Assembly (NCBI GenBank): GCA_015494295.1
Contig: WGBO01000050.1
Span: 33,216 to 97,215, forward strand
Direction of reading: 5' to 3'
DNA: 64,000 nucleotides
Source: Gammaproteobacteria bacterium
GTDB taxonomy: Bacteria > Pseudomonadota > Gammaproteobacteria > DSM-19610
How positions within the stretch are numbered: position 1 is the stretch's first letter; every line of letters starts with the position of its first letter. A program made the translations under genes and the position numbers. Shown here piece after piece: positions 45,954 to 55,583 of the stretch. Under the pieces are notes generated by a model. That model had not been told where the DNA came from, ran no database searches, and was given only the letters and a program-made list of their open reading frames with translations.

Positions 45954-46493
45954 ATGCATTCCCTCGTTCTGCACTGTTCCGATCCGTGCTGGCGCCCGGC
46001 GCGCGCCTCTGACGTGCCGGACGTGCTGGCGCGGCTCGGCCTGGCTGGCGCGGCCCGGCCGGATGCGCCCGCTCTGTATGCGGCCGGCGAAGCCTTCCTG
46101 TCGCTGGTCACCTTCCTCGGCTGCGCGCCGCAGATCTCCCTGACAGAAGCGGATGCCCGCGAGGGCCAGCCGGTGTGCCGTGTCCGGCTGCACTGTTTCG
46201 ACACCACGACCCTGCTGGCGTCCGCGCCGCCGCCGGCGCCGCGTTGCCCGTCGTGCCGGGCCGGCGTCTGCGTGCCGCCGGAAGCGCCGTTCGACGGGGA
46301 AATCGGATGCTCCGGTTGCGGGGAAGAGCATCTCCTGCACCGGCTCGACTGGCGGCGTGGCGCGGGTTTCGGGCGCTGTTTCGTCGAGGTCGAGAACGTG
46401 TATCCCCATGAGGCGGTTCCGGCTGAGGTGCTGCTGGAACGGCTCGCGGAGTTGTCGGCGGTGCGCTGGGACTATTTCTACCTCAGCCGTTGA
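45954..46493 (+). CDS. Zinc-ribbon-like conserved hypothetical protein
   Basis: A 179-residue protein. Cysteines 98/101 (CPSC) and 119/122 (CSGC) form a probable zinc ribbon (RCPSCRAGVC ... IGCSGCGEEH). The N-terminal half has further cysteines (8, 12, 57) and reads as an alpha/beta fold (FLSLVTFLGCAPQISLTEAD). The C-terminus ends in WDYFYLSR. No named family recognised. It follows the orphan antitoxin closely in the same direction and stops 4 bases before the convergent antiporter gene. Confidence 0.65.
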   Translation: MHSLVLHCSDPCWRPARASDVPDVLARLGLAGAARPDAPALYAAGEAFLSLVTFLGCAPQISLTEADAREGQPVCRVRLHCFDTTTLLASAPPPAPRCPSCRAGVCVPPEAPFDGEIGCSGCGEEHLLHRLDWRRGAGFGRCFVEVENVYPHEAVPAEVLLERLAELSAVRWDYFYLSR

Positions 46494-46496
46494 GGC

Positions 46497-47702
46497 TCAG
46501 TCGCGGCGCAGCCGGTCGTTGACGGCCATCGGGGTGGGGTAGCGCATGACGATATAGTAGGACGACACCGTGAAGGTGATCAGGGTGGCGAGCTGTATCA
46601 GGTAGGAGGCCTGCATGCTGATCACGCCCGCGCTGGCCGCCAGTACCGCGATCAACAGCGAGAACTCGCTGATCTGGCCGAGGCGCACGCCCACTTCCCG
46701 GGAGATCGCGGCGCTCTCGCCCTGCCGAACCCACAGATGTTTGAACACCACCGGCTTGAGCAGCAGGCTGATCAGCGCCAGCGTGACGGCGGCGGGCAGC
46801 ACGGTCTGCATGACCTCGAACTCCAGCCCGGCGCCGAGGCTGAAGAAGAACACCACCAGGAAGAAATCGCGCAGCGGCTTCAGGCTTTCGGCGATGAAGC
46901 GGGAGATGGGTTCGGTCGCCACCGCGATTCCGGCGATGAAGGCGCCGATCTCCGCCGACAGGCCCAGTGCCTGCGCCAGTTCCGCCATGCCCAGGCACCA
47001 GCCGATGGCCAGCAGAAAGATGTATTCCTGGATGGTGTCGAAGCGCGCCAGCAGCCGGGTGAGCACGTAGCGCGAGAACACGAAGGCGAAGATCAGCACG
47101 CCGGGCAGCGCCAGCAGGGTAAAGGTGACGTGCTGCCAGCCGCTCGCCGCGCCGGCCAGGCCGTGCAGGATCAGCATAATGAGGATGGCGATCAGATCCT
47201 GCAGCAGCAGTACCGAGATGATGATCTCGCCGGTGTGCTGGTGATGCAGCACGGTGCTGGGCAGCAGTTTCAGGCCGATGATGGTGCTGGAAAACATCAG
47301 CGCCGCGCCGATCACCAGCGAGTCGGCGAGGCCGTAGCCGAAGGCCTGCGCGGTCAGGCCGCCGAGCAGGGCGAACAGCAGCGAACTGCCCAGCGTCACG
47401 AAGGTGGCCTTGCGGAACATGTGCCAGAGATCCTGCGGGTGCAGGTTGAGGCCAAGCAGGAACAGCAGGAACACGATGCCGACGTGTGACAGGTCGCGCA
47501 GCATCTCCACGTCGCGTACCAGCCCCAGGGCCGATGGACCCATGGCCATGCCCAGCAGGATGTAGGCGACCAGCATCGACTGGCGCGCGTACAGCGCCGC
47601 GGTCGCCAGCGCCGCCGCGCCGGTGAAGATCAGGAATACCGAGAAAACGATGGACTGGTCCAAGCCTGTTGTGCTCCGCCTGTTTGTGACAAAGCCTACC
47701 AT
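46497..47702 (-). CDS. CPA2-family (Kef-like) cation:proton antiporter membrane subunit
   Basis: A 401-residue protein with about 12 membrane helices, including GIVFLLFLLGLNLHPQDLW, ALMFSSTIIGLKLLP, LLLQDLIAILIMLIL and LAQALGLSAEIGAFIAGIAV. The fold and length match the transport domain of KefB/KefC, but the C-terminal RCK/TrkA-N nucleotide-binding domain is missing, so ligand gating of the Kef kind is not expected. ATG 47702 is used; a TTG at 47663 has a better ribosome site (GGAG) and would shorten it by 13 residues. Confidence 0.88.
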   Translation of the reverse strand: MVGFVTNRRSTTGLDQSIVFSVFLIFTGAAALATAALYARQSMLVAYILLGMAMGPSALGLVRDVEMLRDLSHVGIVFLLFLLGLNLHPQDLWHMFRKATFVTLGSSLLFALLGGLTAQAFGYGLADSLVIGAALMFSSTIIGLKLLPSTVLHHQHTGEIIISVLLLQDLIAILIMLILHGLAGAASGWQHVTFTLLALPGVLIFAFVFSRYVLTRLLARFDTIQEYIFLLAIGWCLGMAELAQALGLSAEIGAFIAGIAVATEPISRFIAESLKPLRDFFLVVFFFSLGAGLEFEVMQTVLPAAVTLALISLLLKPVVFKHLWVRQGESAAISREVGVRLGQISEFSLLIAVLAASAGVISMQASYLIQLATLITFTVSSYYIVMRYPTPMAVNDRLRRD

Positions 47703-47776
47703 ACCCGCCTGTTTTTGAGTCGCTGCCCCCGAAACGGTATGCTGACCGCCATTTCGCCAGCCAACGACAGGAAGCC

Positions 47777-48856
47777 ATGCATTTGATTCAGCCGAAGCTG
47801 CGAACCGTTTTCTGTGTCTGTGCACTGGTCGTGGCGACACTGCTCTGGACGTCGCAGGCCGGCGCCACCGGCCGCCAGAAACCGGTCGTGGTGGCGCGCG
47901 CCGAACTGCGCGCACTCGCGCCGGTCGACGACTACACGGGCACCGTGATCAGCCGCGAGCGGGCACGGCTCGCTGCCGAGGTGCGCGGGCGCCTGCTGTG
48001 GGTGGCCGACGTCGGCGACACTTTCGACAAGGGCGGCGTGGTCGCGCGTATCGACGACACCCTGTTGCGCGAGGACCTGGTCGAACGCGAGGCGGACGTG
48101 GCGCGCATCGAGGCGCGTCTCGGTTTTCTCAAGCTGGAGGCGTCGCGGCTGGAACGGCTGGCGCGCAGCAACAATGCCGCGCAGAGTCAACTGGAACAGG
48201 TCGAGTCCGACCGCCTGGCGGCGCGCAGCGAGTTGCAGGCGGCGCAGGCGCGGGCGCGGCGCAGCGCCGCCCTGCTGGAACGCACGCGCCTGCGCGCGCC
48301 GTTCGCGGGCGTGGTCACGGAACGCCTGCTCAGCGCCGGCGAGTGGGCCGACGAGGGCGCGGCCGTGGTGGCCATCACCGACCCGGCGCGGCTGGAGATC
48401 CAGGGCTGGGTGTCGGTGTCGGTGCTGCCGTTCCTGCAACCCGGTTCCCCGCTCGACTTCGAGCGTGACGGCGCCAGGTTCACGGGCCGGGTGCGCACGG
48501 TGGTACCGGTTGGCGATACCCGTTCGCGCCTCTACGAGCTGCGCGTGTCCCTGCCCGAGGGGCCCTGGAGGGTGGGCGAGAGCGTGCGCATCGCGGTGCC
48601 CGCGGCGGCGCGCCGCGAGGTGCTGGCGGTGCCGCGCGACGCGCTGGTGTTGCGCCGCGAGGCCACCAGCGTATTCGTGATCGACGACCAGGACGTGGCG
48701 CACCGGGTGACGGTGGTGCCGGGCATCGCCAGCGGCGACTGGATCGCGGTCAGCGGTGAACTCGAGGCCGGCGACCGGGTGGTGACGCGCGGCGGCGAAC
48801 GCCTGCGCGAGGGCCAGAAGGTCGTCATCCTCCAGGGGCAGGGCGAGGCGCGGTGA
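47777..48856 (+). CDS. RND efflux periplasmic adaptor (membrane fusion protein)
   Basis: A 359-residue exported protein (signal LRTVFCVCALVVATLLWTSQ, cut near AGA) without a lipobox. The lipoyl half-motifs flank an alpha hairpin: LAAEVRGRLLWVADVGDTFD and LRAPFAGVVTERLLSAGEW, with a coiled hairpin between (ERLARSNNAAQSQLEQVESD). A beta-barrel and membrane-proximal domain follow. It joins the RND pump to an outer-membrane channel. AGGA lies upstream of ATG 47777. Its TGA overlaps the pump GTG by 4 bases. Confidence 0.93.
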   Translation: MHLIQPKLRTVFCVCALVVATLLWTSQAGATGRQKPVVVARAELRALAPVDDYTGTVISRERARLAAEVRGRLLWVADVGDTFDKGGVVARIDDTLLREDLVEREADVARIEARLGFLKLEASRLERLARSNNAAQSQLEQVESDRLAARSELQAAQARARRSAALLERTRLRAPFAGVVTERLLSAGEWADEGAAVVAITDPARLEIQGWVSVSVLPFLQPGSPLDFERDGARFTGRVRTVVPVGDTRSRLYELRVSLPEGPWRVGESVRIAVPAAARREVLAVPRDALVLRREATSVFVIDDQDVAHRVTVVPGIASGDWIAVSGELEAGDRVVTRGGERLREGQKVVILQGQGEAR

Positions 48857-51800
48857 TTCTCACCCGTCAGGCGCTGGGCAACCCAGTGGCGGCGCTGGTG
48901 GCGGCGCTGATGCTGGTGCTGTTCGGCGCGCTCAGCCTTGGCCGCTTGCCGGTGCAGTTGACGCCGGAGGTGGAACGCCCCGAGATCACCATCACCACCA
49001 GCTGGCGTTCGGCGGCGCCCGAGGAAGTCGAGTCGGAGATACTCGAGCCACAGGAAGACGCCTTGCGCGGCACGCCCGGCATGACCGAGATGCTGTCGCG
49101 CGCGCAGCGCGGGCGCGGGCGGCTGACGCTGAGTTTCCGCACCGGGACCGATCTGCAACGCGCGCTGGTCGACGTGCTCAACCGTCTCAACCGCGTGGGC
49201 GGTTATCCCGAGGACGTAGTCGAACCGCAACTGTCCACCATCGGCGCGCGCAACCGGCCGGTGGCCTGGTTCATACTCAAGCCGCTACCGGGCAACGAGC
49301 GCGACGTTTCCGGTTATTACCGTTTCGTCGAGGACCTGGTACAGACCCGCTTTGAACGCGTGCCGGGGGTGGCGCGTTCGGAGATCCGTGGCGGCCGTGA
49401 AAAGGAACTGCGGATTACCTTCGATCCCTACCGCATGGCGGCGCTGGGCGTGGACCTGCCCGCGGTGGCCGCCCGCGTCGGGCGCAACGAGGACGTGTCG
49501 GCAGGGCAGGTCGACGTGGGCAAGCGCCGCTATACCATTCGTTTTGCCGGCACCTACCCGGTCGCGCGGTTCGGCGAGCTGGTGGTCGACTGGCGCGAGG
49601 GGCGTCCGGTGTTGCTGCGCGACGTGGCGCGCGTGGAACTGGTGCCCGTGGATCGGGAGAGTTTCGTCATCAACCAGGGCGAGCGCGCCATTGCGGTCAA
49701 TGCCTACCGCGAGTCGGGCGTCAATGTGCTGGAAGTGATGCGCGACCTCAAGCAGGCGGCGCGGGAACTGGAGGCGCCGTTGCGCGAGGCGGGCCTCGGT
49801 ATCCAGCAGGTCTATGACGAAACCGTCTATATCGAGAATTCCATCCGCATGCTCGGCAGCAACCTGGCGGCCGGCGTGGTGCTGGCGGTCGGCGTGTTGT
49901 GGTGGTTCTTCCGCCGCGCGCGCGCCACGCTGGTGGTGGCTGTCGCCATCCCGCTGTGCCTGGCGGCCGCCTTCGTGGTGCTGGATGCCAGCCGCCACAC
50001 GCTGAACATCATTTCGCTGGCCGGTCTTGCCTTCGCCGTTGGCATGGTGCTGGACGCCGGTATCGTGGTGCTGGAAAACGTGGTGCGCCTGCGCGAACAG
50101 GGAAAGTCACCGCGCGAGGCGGCGTTGCAGGGCGTGTCGCAGGTTTGGGGGGCGCTGCTGGCCTCCACCGCCACCACCGTGGCTGTGTTCCTGCCGGTGG
50201 TGTTCCTGGCCGACGAGGCGGGGCAGTTGTTCGCCGACCTGGCCATCGCCATTGCCGCCGCCGTGGTGGCGTCGCTGTTGCTGGCGGTGTCGCTGGTGCC
50301 GGCGGCGGCCAGCCAGTGGCTGGGCCACATGAGCCTGGAAGACCGGCACGCGCACTGGTGGCGCGCCGCCAGCGCCTGGCTGATGGCGCTGACGGCAACG
50401 CGGGGGCGCCGTTATGCGCTGATCCTGTTGCTGGTGACGGTGCCGCCGCTGTTGAGCTGGGTGCTGTTGCCGGAGGCCGACTACCTGCCGAGTGGCAACC
50501 GCAACCGCGTGTCGGCCAACATCAGTGTCGCGCCCGGCGTCAACCTCGATACCATCGAACGCGAAATGGGACGGGTCATCGCCAAACGCATGGAGCCTTA
50601 CCTCAGCGGCGAGAAGCAGCCGCAGGTCCGGCATTATTTCTTCGTGGTCTACCGTGGCGGCGCCTTCATGGGCGTGCGCGCGGTGAACCCCGACGAAGTC
50701 GACAAGCTGGTGCCGGTGCTCAACAGCATCGTGCGTGGCTTCCCGGATACCCTGGCGTTCGCGCGGCGCGATTCGCTGTTTCGCGGGTTCGGCGGCAGTG
50801 GCAGCGTGGAAGTGAACCTGCAGTCCCGCCACCTGGACCTGTTGCTGGATATCGCGCGCGAGGGCTACGACCTGATCGAGGAAACCCTGCCCGGCGTGTC
50901 CATCTCGCCCCAGCCCGGGCTTGAAATGGCGGAACCCGAAATACGCCTGGTGCCAAACGAGCGACGCATCGCCGAGGCGGGCTGGACCCGCGAGACGCTG
51001 GCGCGGGTGGCGCGCGCTTTCGGTTCCGGCCTGTTCGTGGGTGAATACTTCGACGGCGAGCGGCGTCGCAACATCGTGGTGCGGGCCGAACCCTGGTCGA
51101 CGCCGGAGCAGCTCGCCGGCATGCCGGTGGTGACGCCGCGGGCCGGTGTGTTGCCGCTGGACGAACTGGTGGCGGTACAGCGCACCGCGGGGCCCAACCA
51201 GATCCGGCGCCTCGACCGTCGCCGCACCGTCACGCTGGCGCTGCGCGCCCCCGAGGGCATGTCGCTGGAACGCCTCATGACCGAAGTGCGTGAAAAGATC
51301 GCGCCGCGCCTGCAGGCCTTGTTGCCCGAGGACGGCGGCATCCGTTACTCCGGTACCGCGGAGAAACTCGATCAGGCCCTGCGCGCCATGGCCGGCAGTT
51401 TTCTGTTGGCCATCGCCATTCTCTACCTGTTGATGAGCGCCCTGTTCCGGTCCTTTACCGACAGTCTGCTGGTGCTGGTGGTGTTGCCGCTGGCCACCGT
51501 GGGCGGGGCGGCCGCCCTGCAACTGGTGAATCTGTTCACCTTCCAGCCGCTCGACCTGCTGACCATGATCGGTTTCGTGATCCTGCTGGGGCTGGTGGTG
51601 AACAATGCTATATTGCTGGTCTACCAGACCCGCCAGGCGGAGCGCGCCGGGCGCTCGCGCCGCGAGGCGGTGGCGCAGGCGATCCAGTTGCGCTTGCGCC
51701 CCATTCTCATGAGCACACTCACCAGCCTGTTCGGCATGCTGCCGCTGCTGCTGGTGCCGGGCGCCGGCACCGAGTTGTACCGCGGGCTGGCGGCGGTGAT

Positions 51801-51915
51801 CGTGGGCGGCCTGGCGCTCAGTACCCTGTTCACGCTGGTGCTGTTGCCGGCGCTGCTGCGGCTGGGCGAAACCGATACCGGTGGGCGCCCGGCCGGTGCT
51901 ACCATGTCATCATGA
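48853..51915 (+). CDS. RND-family efflux pump inner-membrane permease
   Basis: A 1020-residue 12-helix transporter of the AcrB/MexB superfamily: LGRLPVQLTPEVERPEITIT, porter domains, and the two repeated membrane halves. In helix 4 the AcrB Asp-Asp pair is replaced by D401-A402 (AFAVGMVLDAGIVVLENVV), and in helix 10 the AcrB lysine position reads Asn (LGLVVNNAILLVYQT). Several RND subclasses carry such changes, so the proton relay probably differs from AcrB. Start GTG 48853 overlaps the adaptor stop. No outer-membrane channel gene follows. Substrates unknown. Confidence 0.93.
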   Translation: MILTRQALGNPVAALVAALMLVLFGALSLGRLPVQLTPEVERPEITITTSWRSAAPEEVESEILEPQEDALRGTPGMTEMLSRAQRGRGRLTLSFRTGTDLQRALVDVLNRLNRVGGYPEDVVEPQLSTIGARNRPVAWFILKPLPGNERDVSGYYRFVEDLVQTRFERVPGVARSEIRGGREKELRITFDPYRMAALGVDLPAVAARVGRNEDVSAGQVDVGKRRYTIRFAGTYPVARFGELVVDWREGRPVLLRDVARVELVPVDRESFVINQGERAIAVNAYRESGVNVLEVMRDLKQAARELEAPLREAGLGIQQVYDETVYIENSIRMLGSNLAAGVVLAVGVLWWFFRRARATLVVAVAIPLCLAAAFVVLDASRHTLNIISLAGLAFAVGMVLDAGIVVLENVVRLREQGKSPREAALQGVSQVWGALLASTATTVAVFLPVVFLADEAGQLFADLAIAIAAAVVASLLLAVSLVPAAASQWLGHMSLEDRHAHWWRAASAWLMALTATRGRRYALILLLVTVPPLLSWVLLPEADYLPSGNRNRVSANISVAPGVNLDTIEREMGRVIAKRMEPYLSGEKQPQVRHYFFVVYRGGAFMGVRAVNPDEVDKLVPVLNSIVRGFPDTLAFARRDSLFRGFGGSGSVEVNLQSRHLDLLLDIAREGYDLIEETLPGVSISPQPGLEMAEPEIRLVPNERRIAEAGWTRETLARVARAFGSGLFVGEYFDGERRRNIVVRAEPWSTPEQLAGMPVVTPRAGVLPLDELVAVQRTAGPNQIRRLDRRRTVTLALRAPEGMSLERLMTEVREKIAPRLQALLPEDGGIRYSGTAEKLDQALRAMAGSFLLAIAILYLLMSALFRSFTDSLLVLVVLPLATVGGAAALQLVNLFTFQPLDLLTMIGFVILLGLVVNNAILLVYQTRQAERAGRSRREAVAQAIQLRLRPILMSTLTSLFGMLPLLLVPGAGTELYRGLAAVIVGGLALSTLFTLVLLPALLRLGETDTGGRPAGATMSS

Positions 51916-53003
51916 GATTTACCGAGCGTTTTCAGACGCGGCTGTGGAAAGCCGCCGAGTGGTTCAAGGGCCTGGCCTGGAAGCTGGGCAGCCTGTATCA
52001 CCCGGCCAGCCTGCGGCAAAAGGGGCTGGCGGCGTCGGCCGGGCTGGTGCTGGCCGCGGCGCTGGTATTGTCGCTGTTCGTCGGCTGGTACTGGAGCCAT
52101 GAGCCGGATGCCTTCGATGTGCACCAGGTCGCCCTGCAGCGCGTGGGCGGCGACGCCTCCCGGTTGCGCGTCGGGGTGGTGTATACCAGCACTCTGATGC
52201 GTATCGGCGAAGTGCTGCTGGACAAGCCTGGTGGTTACCTGTCCAACGACGTGATGCCGCCGGGTGTGTGGCTGGACAATATTCCCAACTGGGAATACGG
52301 CGCGCTGATCATGTTGCGCGACGGCGCCGCGGCATTGCGTAACCACATGTCGCGATCCCAGTCGCAGTCGGTCGAGGACGCCGCGCTGGCCGAGGCCGAG
52401 CCGCGTTTCAATTTCCGCAACGATTCCTGGCTGTTTCCGCCCACCGAGGGCGAATACCGCAAGGGCCTGAAGGCGCTCGACGACTACCTGCGCCGGCTGG
52501 CTGACCCGGCCGATCCGCAGGCTCAGTTCTATGCGCGCGCCGACAACCTGCGCCAGTACCTGGAGATCATCGAGAAACGGCTGGGCAGCCTGTCGCAGCG
52601 GCTCAGCGCCAGCGTTGGCCAGATCCGCATCAATACCGACCTGGCCGGCGATGCCGGTGCCGCCCAGTCCACCGCAACGTCTTCCAGTGTGGTGGTGCAG
52701 ACGCCCTGGCTGCAACTGGACGATGTGTTCTACGAGGCGCGCGGTTCGGTCTGGGCGCTGGCGGCCATCCTGAAATCGATCGAGCACGATTTCCAGGATG
52801 TGCTGAACAAGAAGAACGCCATCGTGTCGTTGCGCCAGATCGTGCGCGAACTGGAGGAAGCGCAGCAGCCCACGCTCAGCCCGGTCATTCTCAACGGCAG
52901 CGGTTTCGGCCTGTTCGCCAACTATTCACTTACCATGGCCAATTACATCGCCCGCGCCAACGCCGCCGTCATCGACCTCCGCGACCTCCTGCAACAAGGC
53001 TAG
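51912..53003 (+). CDS. DUF2333 inner-membrane-anchored protein
   Basis: A 363-residue protein with one N-terminal membrane helix (about 38-61, GLVLAAALVLSLFVGWYW) and a long helical periplasmic part (RRLADPADPQAQFYARADNL, YLEIIEKRLGSLSQRL, SVWALAAILKSIEHDFQDVL, SGFGLFANYSLTMANYIA). These match DUF2333, which is unstudied. ATG 51912 overlaps the RND pump stop (ATGA), so it is part of the efflux operon. It may be a pump accessory, but this is positional inference. Confidence 0.88.
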   Translation: MRFTERFQTRLWKAAEWFKGLAWKLGSLYHPASLRQKGLAASAGLVLAAALVLSLFVGWYWSHEPDAFDVHQVALQRVGGDASRLRVGVVYTSTLMRIGEVLLDKPGGYLSNDVMPPGVWLDNIPNWEYGALIMLRDGAAALRNHMSRSQSQSVEDAALAEAEPRFNFRNDSWLFPPTEGEYRKGLKALDDYLRRLADPADPQAQFYARADNLRQYLEIIEKRLGSLSQRLSASVGQIRINTDLAGDAGAAQSTATSSSVVVQTPWLQLDDVFYEARGSVWALAAILKSIEHDFQDVLNKKNAIVSLRQIVRELEEAQQPTLSPVILNGSGFGLFANYSLTMANYIARANAAVIDLRDLLQQG

Positions 53004-53046
53004 AATAAAGAGGAAAAATCCTCAGTCCCCTTTTTGAGGGGCGGGG

Positions 53047-53346
53047 TCAGTCGTCGTCTTTTTTCAGGCCTTCGCGCATGGCGCCGACGTTGAGGGGGAC
53101 GACGACTTCGTCGCGGGGTTCGTCGATGTAGCGGGGGCGCGCGCTGGTGTCGCGGCCGAATTCCTTTGCCAGTTCCTGTTCTCGGCTGGTGATCAGCATC
53201 AGGCATTCGCGGATACCCTGGATCGTGCGTTCCGAGAGGGGATGGCGCAGCCCGGGCTCGGGGGCGGTATCGCGCGCGATGTCGGTGAGGGTGCGTTTCA
53301 TCATGCGCAGCACGCGCTCTTCGGTAGTCAGTTCGGGTTCGCTCAT
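53047..53346 (-). CDS. Conserved hypothetical protein (99 aa)
   Basis: A 99-residue soluble protein: LTTEERVLRMMKRTLTDIAR, PLSERTIQGIRECLMLITSR, EQELAKEFGRDTSARPRYID and EVVVPLNVGAM. I recall similar uncharacterised gammaproteobacterial proteins, sometimes mislabelled as segregation and condensation proteins; nothing in the sequence supports that label. It is convergent with the DUF2333 gene and lies 96 bases after uup. Confidence 0.7.
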   Translation of the reverse strand: MSEPELTTEERVLRMMKRTLTDIARDTAPEPGLRHPLSERTIQGIRECLMLITSREQELAKEFGRDTSARPRYIDEPRDEVVVPLNVGAMREGLKKDDD

Positions 53347-53442
53347 GGTGACGTTCTCTGTTGCGGCGGTTGCGGTGGGGCATATTGTGCCACACTGGCC
53401 GGCACAGCCACAGAAAGCACGTTGGCGGCGCGGTTTTGGGGC

Positions 53443-55323
53443 TCAGGGCTCCAGGGCTTCCCAGCGCGCGTAGGCCCGTTCCAGTTCCGCTTCCCGTTCC
53501 GCCAGGCGGTTTTTTGTTTCCGCGATGCGGGCGCCGTCCTGGCGGTAGAACTCCGGGGCGGCCATCTGTTCGTGGATGCCGGCGATCTCGTTTTCGAGAC
53601 TTTCGATGCGTTCCGGAAGTTGCTCCAGTTCGCGCTGGTCCTTGTAGCTCAGGCGCGCGGGTTTTTGCGGTTTTTCCTTGCGCGCGCGGGCCTGGGCCGG
53701 TTTTTCGCGGCTTGCCGTGGCGGCGCTCGTGCTGCGCTGACGCAGCCAGTCGCTGTAGCCGCCGACGTACTCTTCGACTCGGCCCCCGCCCTCGAACACC
53801 AGCGAGCTGGTGACCACCCGGTCGAGAAAGGTGCGGTCGTGACTGACCAGCAGCACGGTGCCGCTGAACCCGACCAGCAGTTCTTCCAGCAGGTCGAGGG
53901 TGTCGATGTCCAGGTCGTTGGTGGGTTCGTCCATCACCAGCAGGTTGGCGGGCTTGCTGAACAGGCGCGCCAGCAGCAGGCGGTTGCGTTCGCCGCCGGA
54001 CAGGGCCGATACCGGTGTGTGGCAACGGTCCGGCGTGAACAGGAAGTCCTGCAGGTAGCTGATGACGTGGCGTTGCTGCCCGTTGACGTCGATGAATTGG
54101 CGTCCGTCGGCCAGGTTGTCGATAACCGACCGGCTGCCGTCGAGCTGGGCGCGGCGCTGGTCGAAGTAGGCGACGTCCAGGCTGGTGCCAAGCCGTATGC
54201 TGCCGCTGTCCGGTTGCAGTTCGCCGAGCAGCAGGCGCAGCAGCGTGGTCTTGCCGACACCGTTCGGCCCGATCAGTCCCACCTTGTCGCCGCGCAGGAT
54301 GGTGGTGCTGAAGTCGCGTATCAGGGTGCGTCCGCCGATCGTGTAGCCGATGTTTTCGGCTTCCACCACCAGTTTTCCCGAAAGCCCGGTGTGGCCCGTG
54401 GAGAGCCGCGCCGTGCCGGTGCGCTGCCGCCGTTGCCGCCGTTCCTCGCGCATTTTCTGCAGGGCCCGCACGCGCCCCTCGTTGCGGGTGCGCCGCGCCT
54501 TGATGCCTTGCCGGATCCAGCGTTCCTCCTCGGCGAGTTTTTTGTCGAAGCGGGCCTGGCGGCTGGCCTCGTCGTCCAGCCAGGCCTGTTTGCGGCGCAG
54601 GTAGGTGGCGTAGTCGCCGGGCCAGTCGGTGAGTACGCCGCGGTCGAGGTCGATGATGCGGGTGGCGAGCGCGGACAGGAAGCTGCGGTCATGGGTGATG
54701 AACAGCAGCGTGCCCTGGAAGCCCGGCAGGAATTCCTCCAGCCATTCGATGGAGGCGATGTCGAGGTGGTTGGTGGGTTCGTCCAGCAGCAGCAGGTCCG
54801 GATCCGCCACCAGTGCCCGCGCCAGCAGCACGCGCCGCTGCACGCCGCCCGACAGGGATTCGAACGCGGCGTCGGCGTCCAGGGAAAGGCGCGACACGAC
54901 GGTTTCCACGCGCTGTTCCAGCGACCAGCCGCCACGGCTTTCGAGTTCGTGCTGGGCGTGCTCCATCTGCGCCAGCAGGCGTTCGTCCGCATGCTCCGCG
55001 AGTTTCGCGCTGAGCTGGTGAAAACGCGCCAGCAGGCCGCCCAGTTCGCCCAGGCCCTGCGCCACCAGTTCGAACACGGTGCCGCTGAAGCCTTCCGGGA
55101 GTTCCTGGTCCAGGGACGCGATCTTCAGGCCCTGGCGGATTTCCAGTTCCCCTTCGTCGGGCGCCAGGCGGCCCTCGATGACCTTGAGCAGGGTCGACTT
55201 GCCACAGCCGTTGCGCCCCACCAGGCACACTCGCTCGCCGGCTTCGACGGCCAGGACGACGCCGTCCAGCAGGGGCGGGCCGCCGAAGCCGAGGCGCAGT
55301 TTGCGGGTTCTGAGAATGGGCAT
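53443..55323 (-). CDS. uup: ABC-F ATPase Uup
   Basis: A 626-residue protein with two ATP-binding cassettes and no membrane domain. Cassette 1: GRNGCGKSTLL, signature LSGGVQRR, Walker B LLLLDEPTNHLD. Cassette 2: GPNGVGKTTLL, signature LSGGERNR, Walker B NLLVMDEPTNDLD. The linker is Arg-rich (RRTRNEGRVRALQKMREERR) and the C-terminal coiled coil (LEQLPERIESLENEIAGIHE) identifies Uup rather than EttA or YheS. ABC-F proteins act on ribosomes; Uup also affects branched DNA and transposon excision. Confidence 0.94.
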   Translation of the reverse strand: MPILRTRKLRLGFGGPPLLDGVVLAVEAGERVCLVGRNGCGKSTLLKVIEGRLAPDEGELEIRQGLKIASLDQELPEGFSGTVFELVAQGLGELGGLLARFHQLSAKLAEHADERLLAQMEHAQHELESRGGWSLEQRVETVVSRLSLDADAAFESLSGGVQRRVLLARALVADPDLLLLDEPTNHLDIASIEWLEEFLPGFQGTLLFITHDRSFLSALATRIIDLDRGVLTDWPGDYATYLRRKQAWLDDEASRQARFDKKLAEEERWIRQGIKARRTRNEGRVRALQKMREERRQRRQRTGTARLSTGHTGLSGKLVVEAENIGYTIGGRTLIRDFSTTILRGDKVGLIGPNGVGKTTLLRLLLGELQPDSGSIRLGTSLDVAYFDQRRAQLDGSRSVIDNLADGRQFIDVNGQQRHVISYLQDFLFTPDRCHTPVSALSGGERNRLLLARLFSKPANLLVMDEPTNDLDIDTLDLLEELLVGFSGTVLLVSHDRTFLDRVVTSSLVFEGGGRVEEYVGGYSDWLRQRSTSAATASREKPAQARARKEKPQKPARLSYKDQRELEQLPERIESLENEIAGIHEQMAAPEFYRQDGARIAETKNRLAEREAELERAYARWEALEP

Positions 55324-55583
55324 GGGGCGCGAAGCATAAGCCGCCGCCGTTGCGCGCTCAACTCCTTTCCACGCGCGCCGCTAGAACTGGAAGGAGCGGG
55401 CGTGCTGCTGCTATGCTGCGCCCACCGATGTTTTGACAGGCCGTTGATGTGACGGGGAAATCCGGTCGTGCCGCCGGTGCGATCCCGGGGCGGGGCGAGT
55501 TGCCGGCTTTGTGCGGCCGGTCACATCATGCCTTCGCGGGGTATGGATACTTGATGCACCACCGATCACTCAGGATGCAGACG

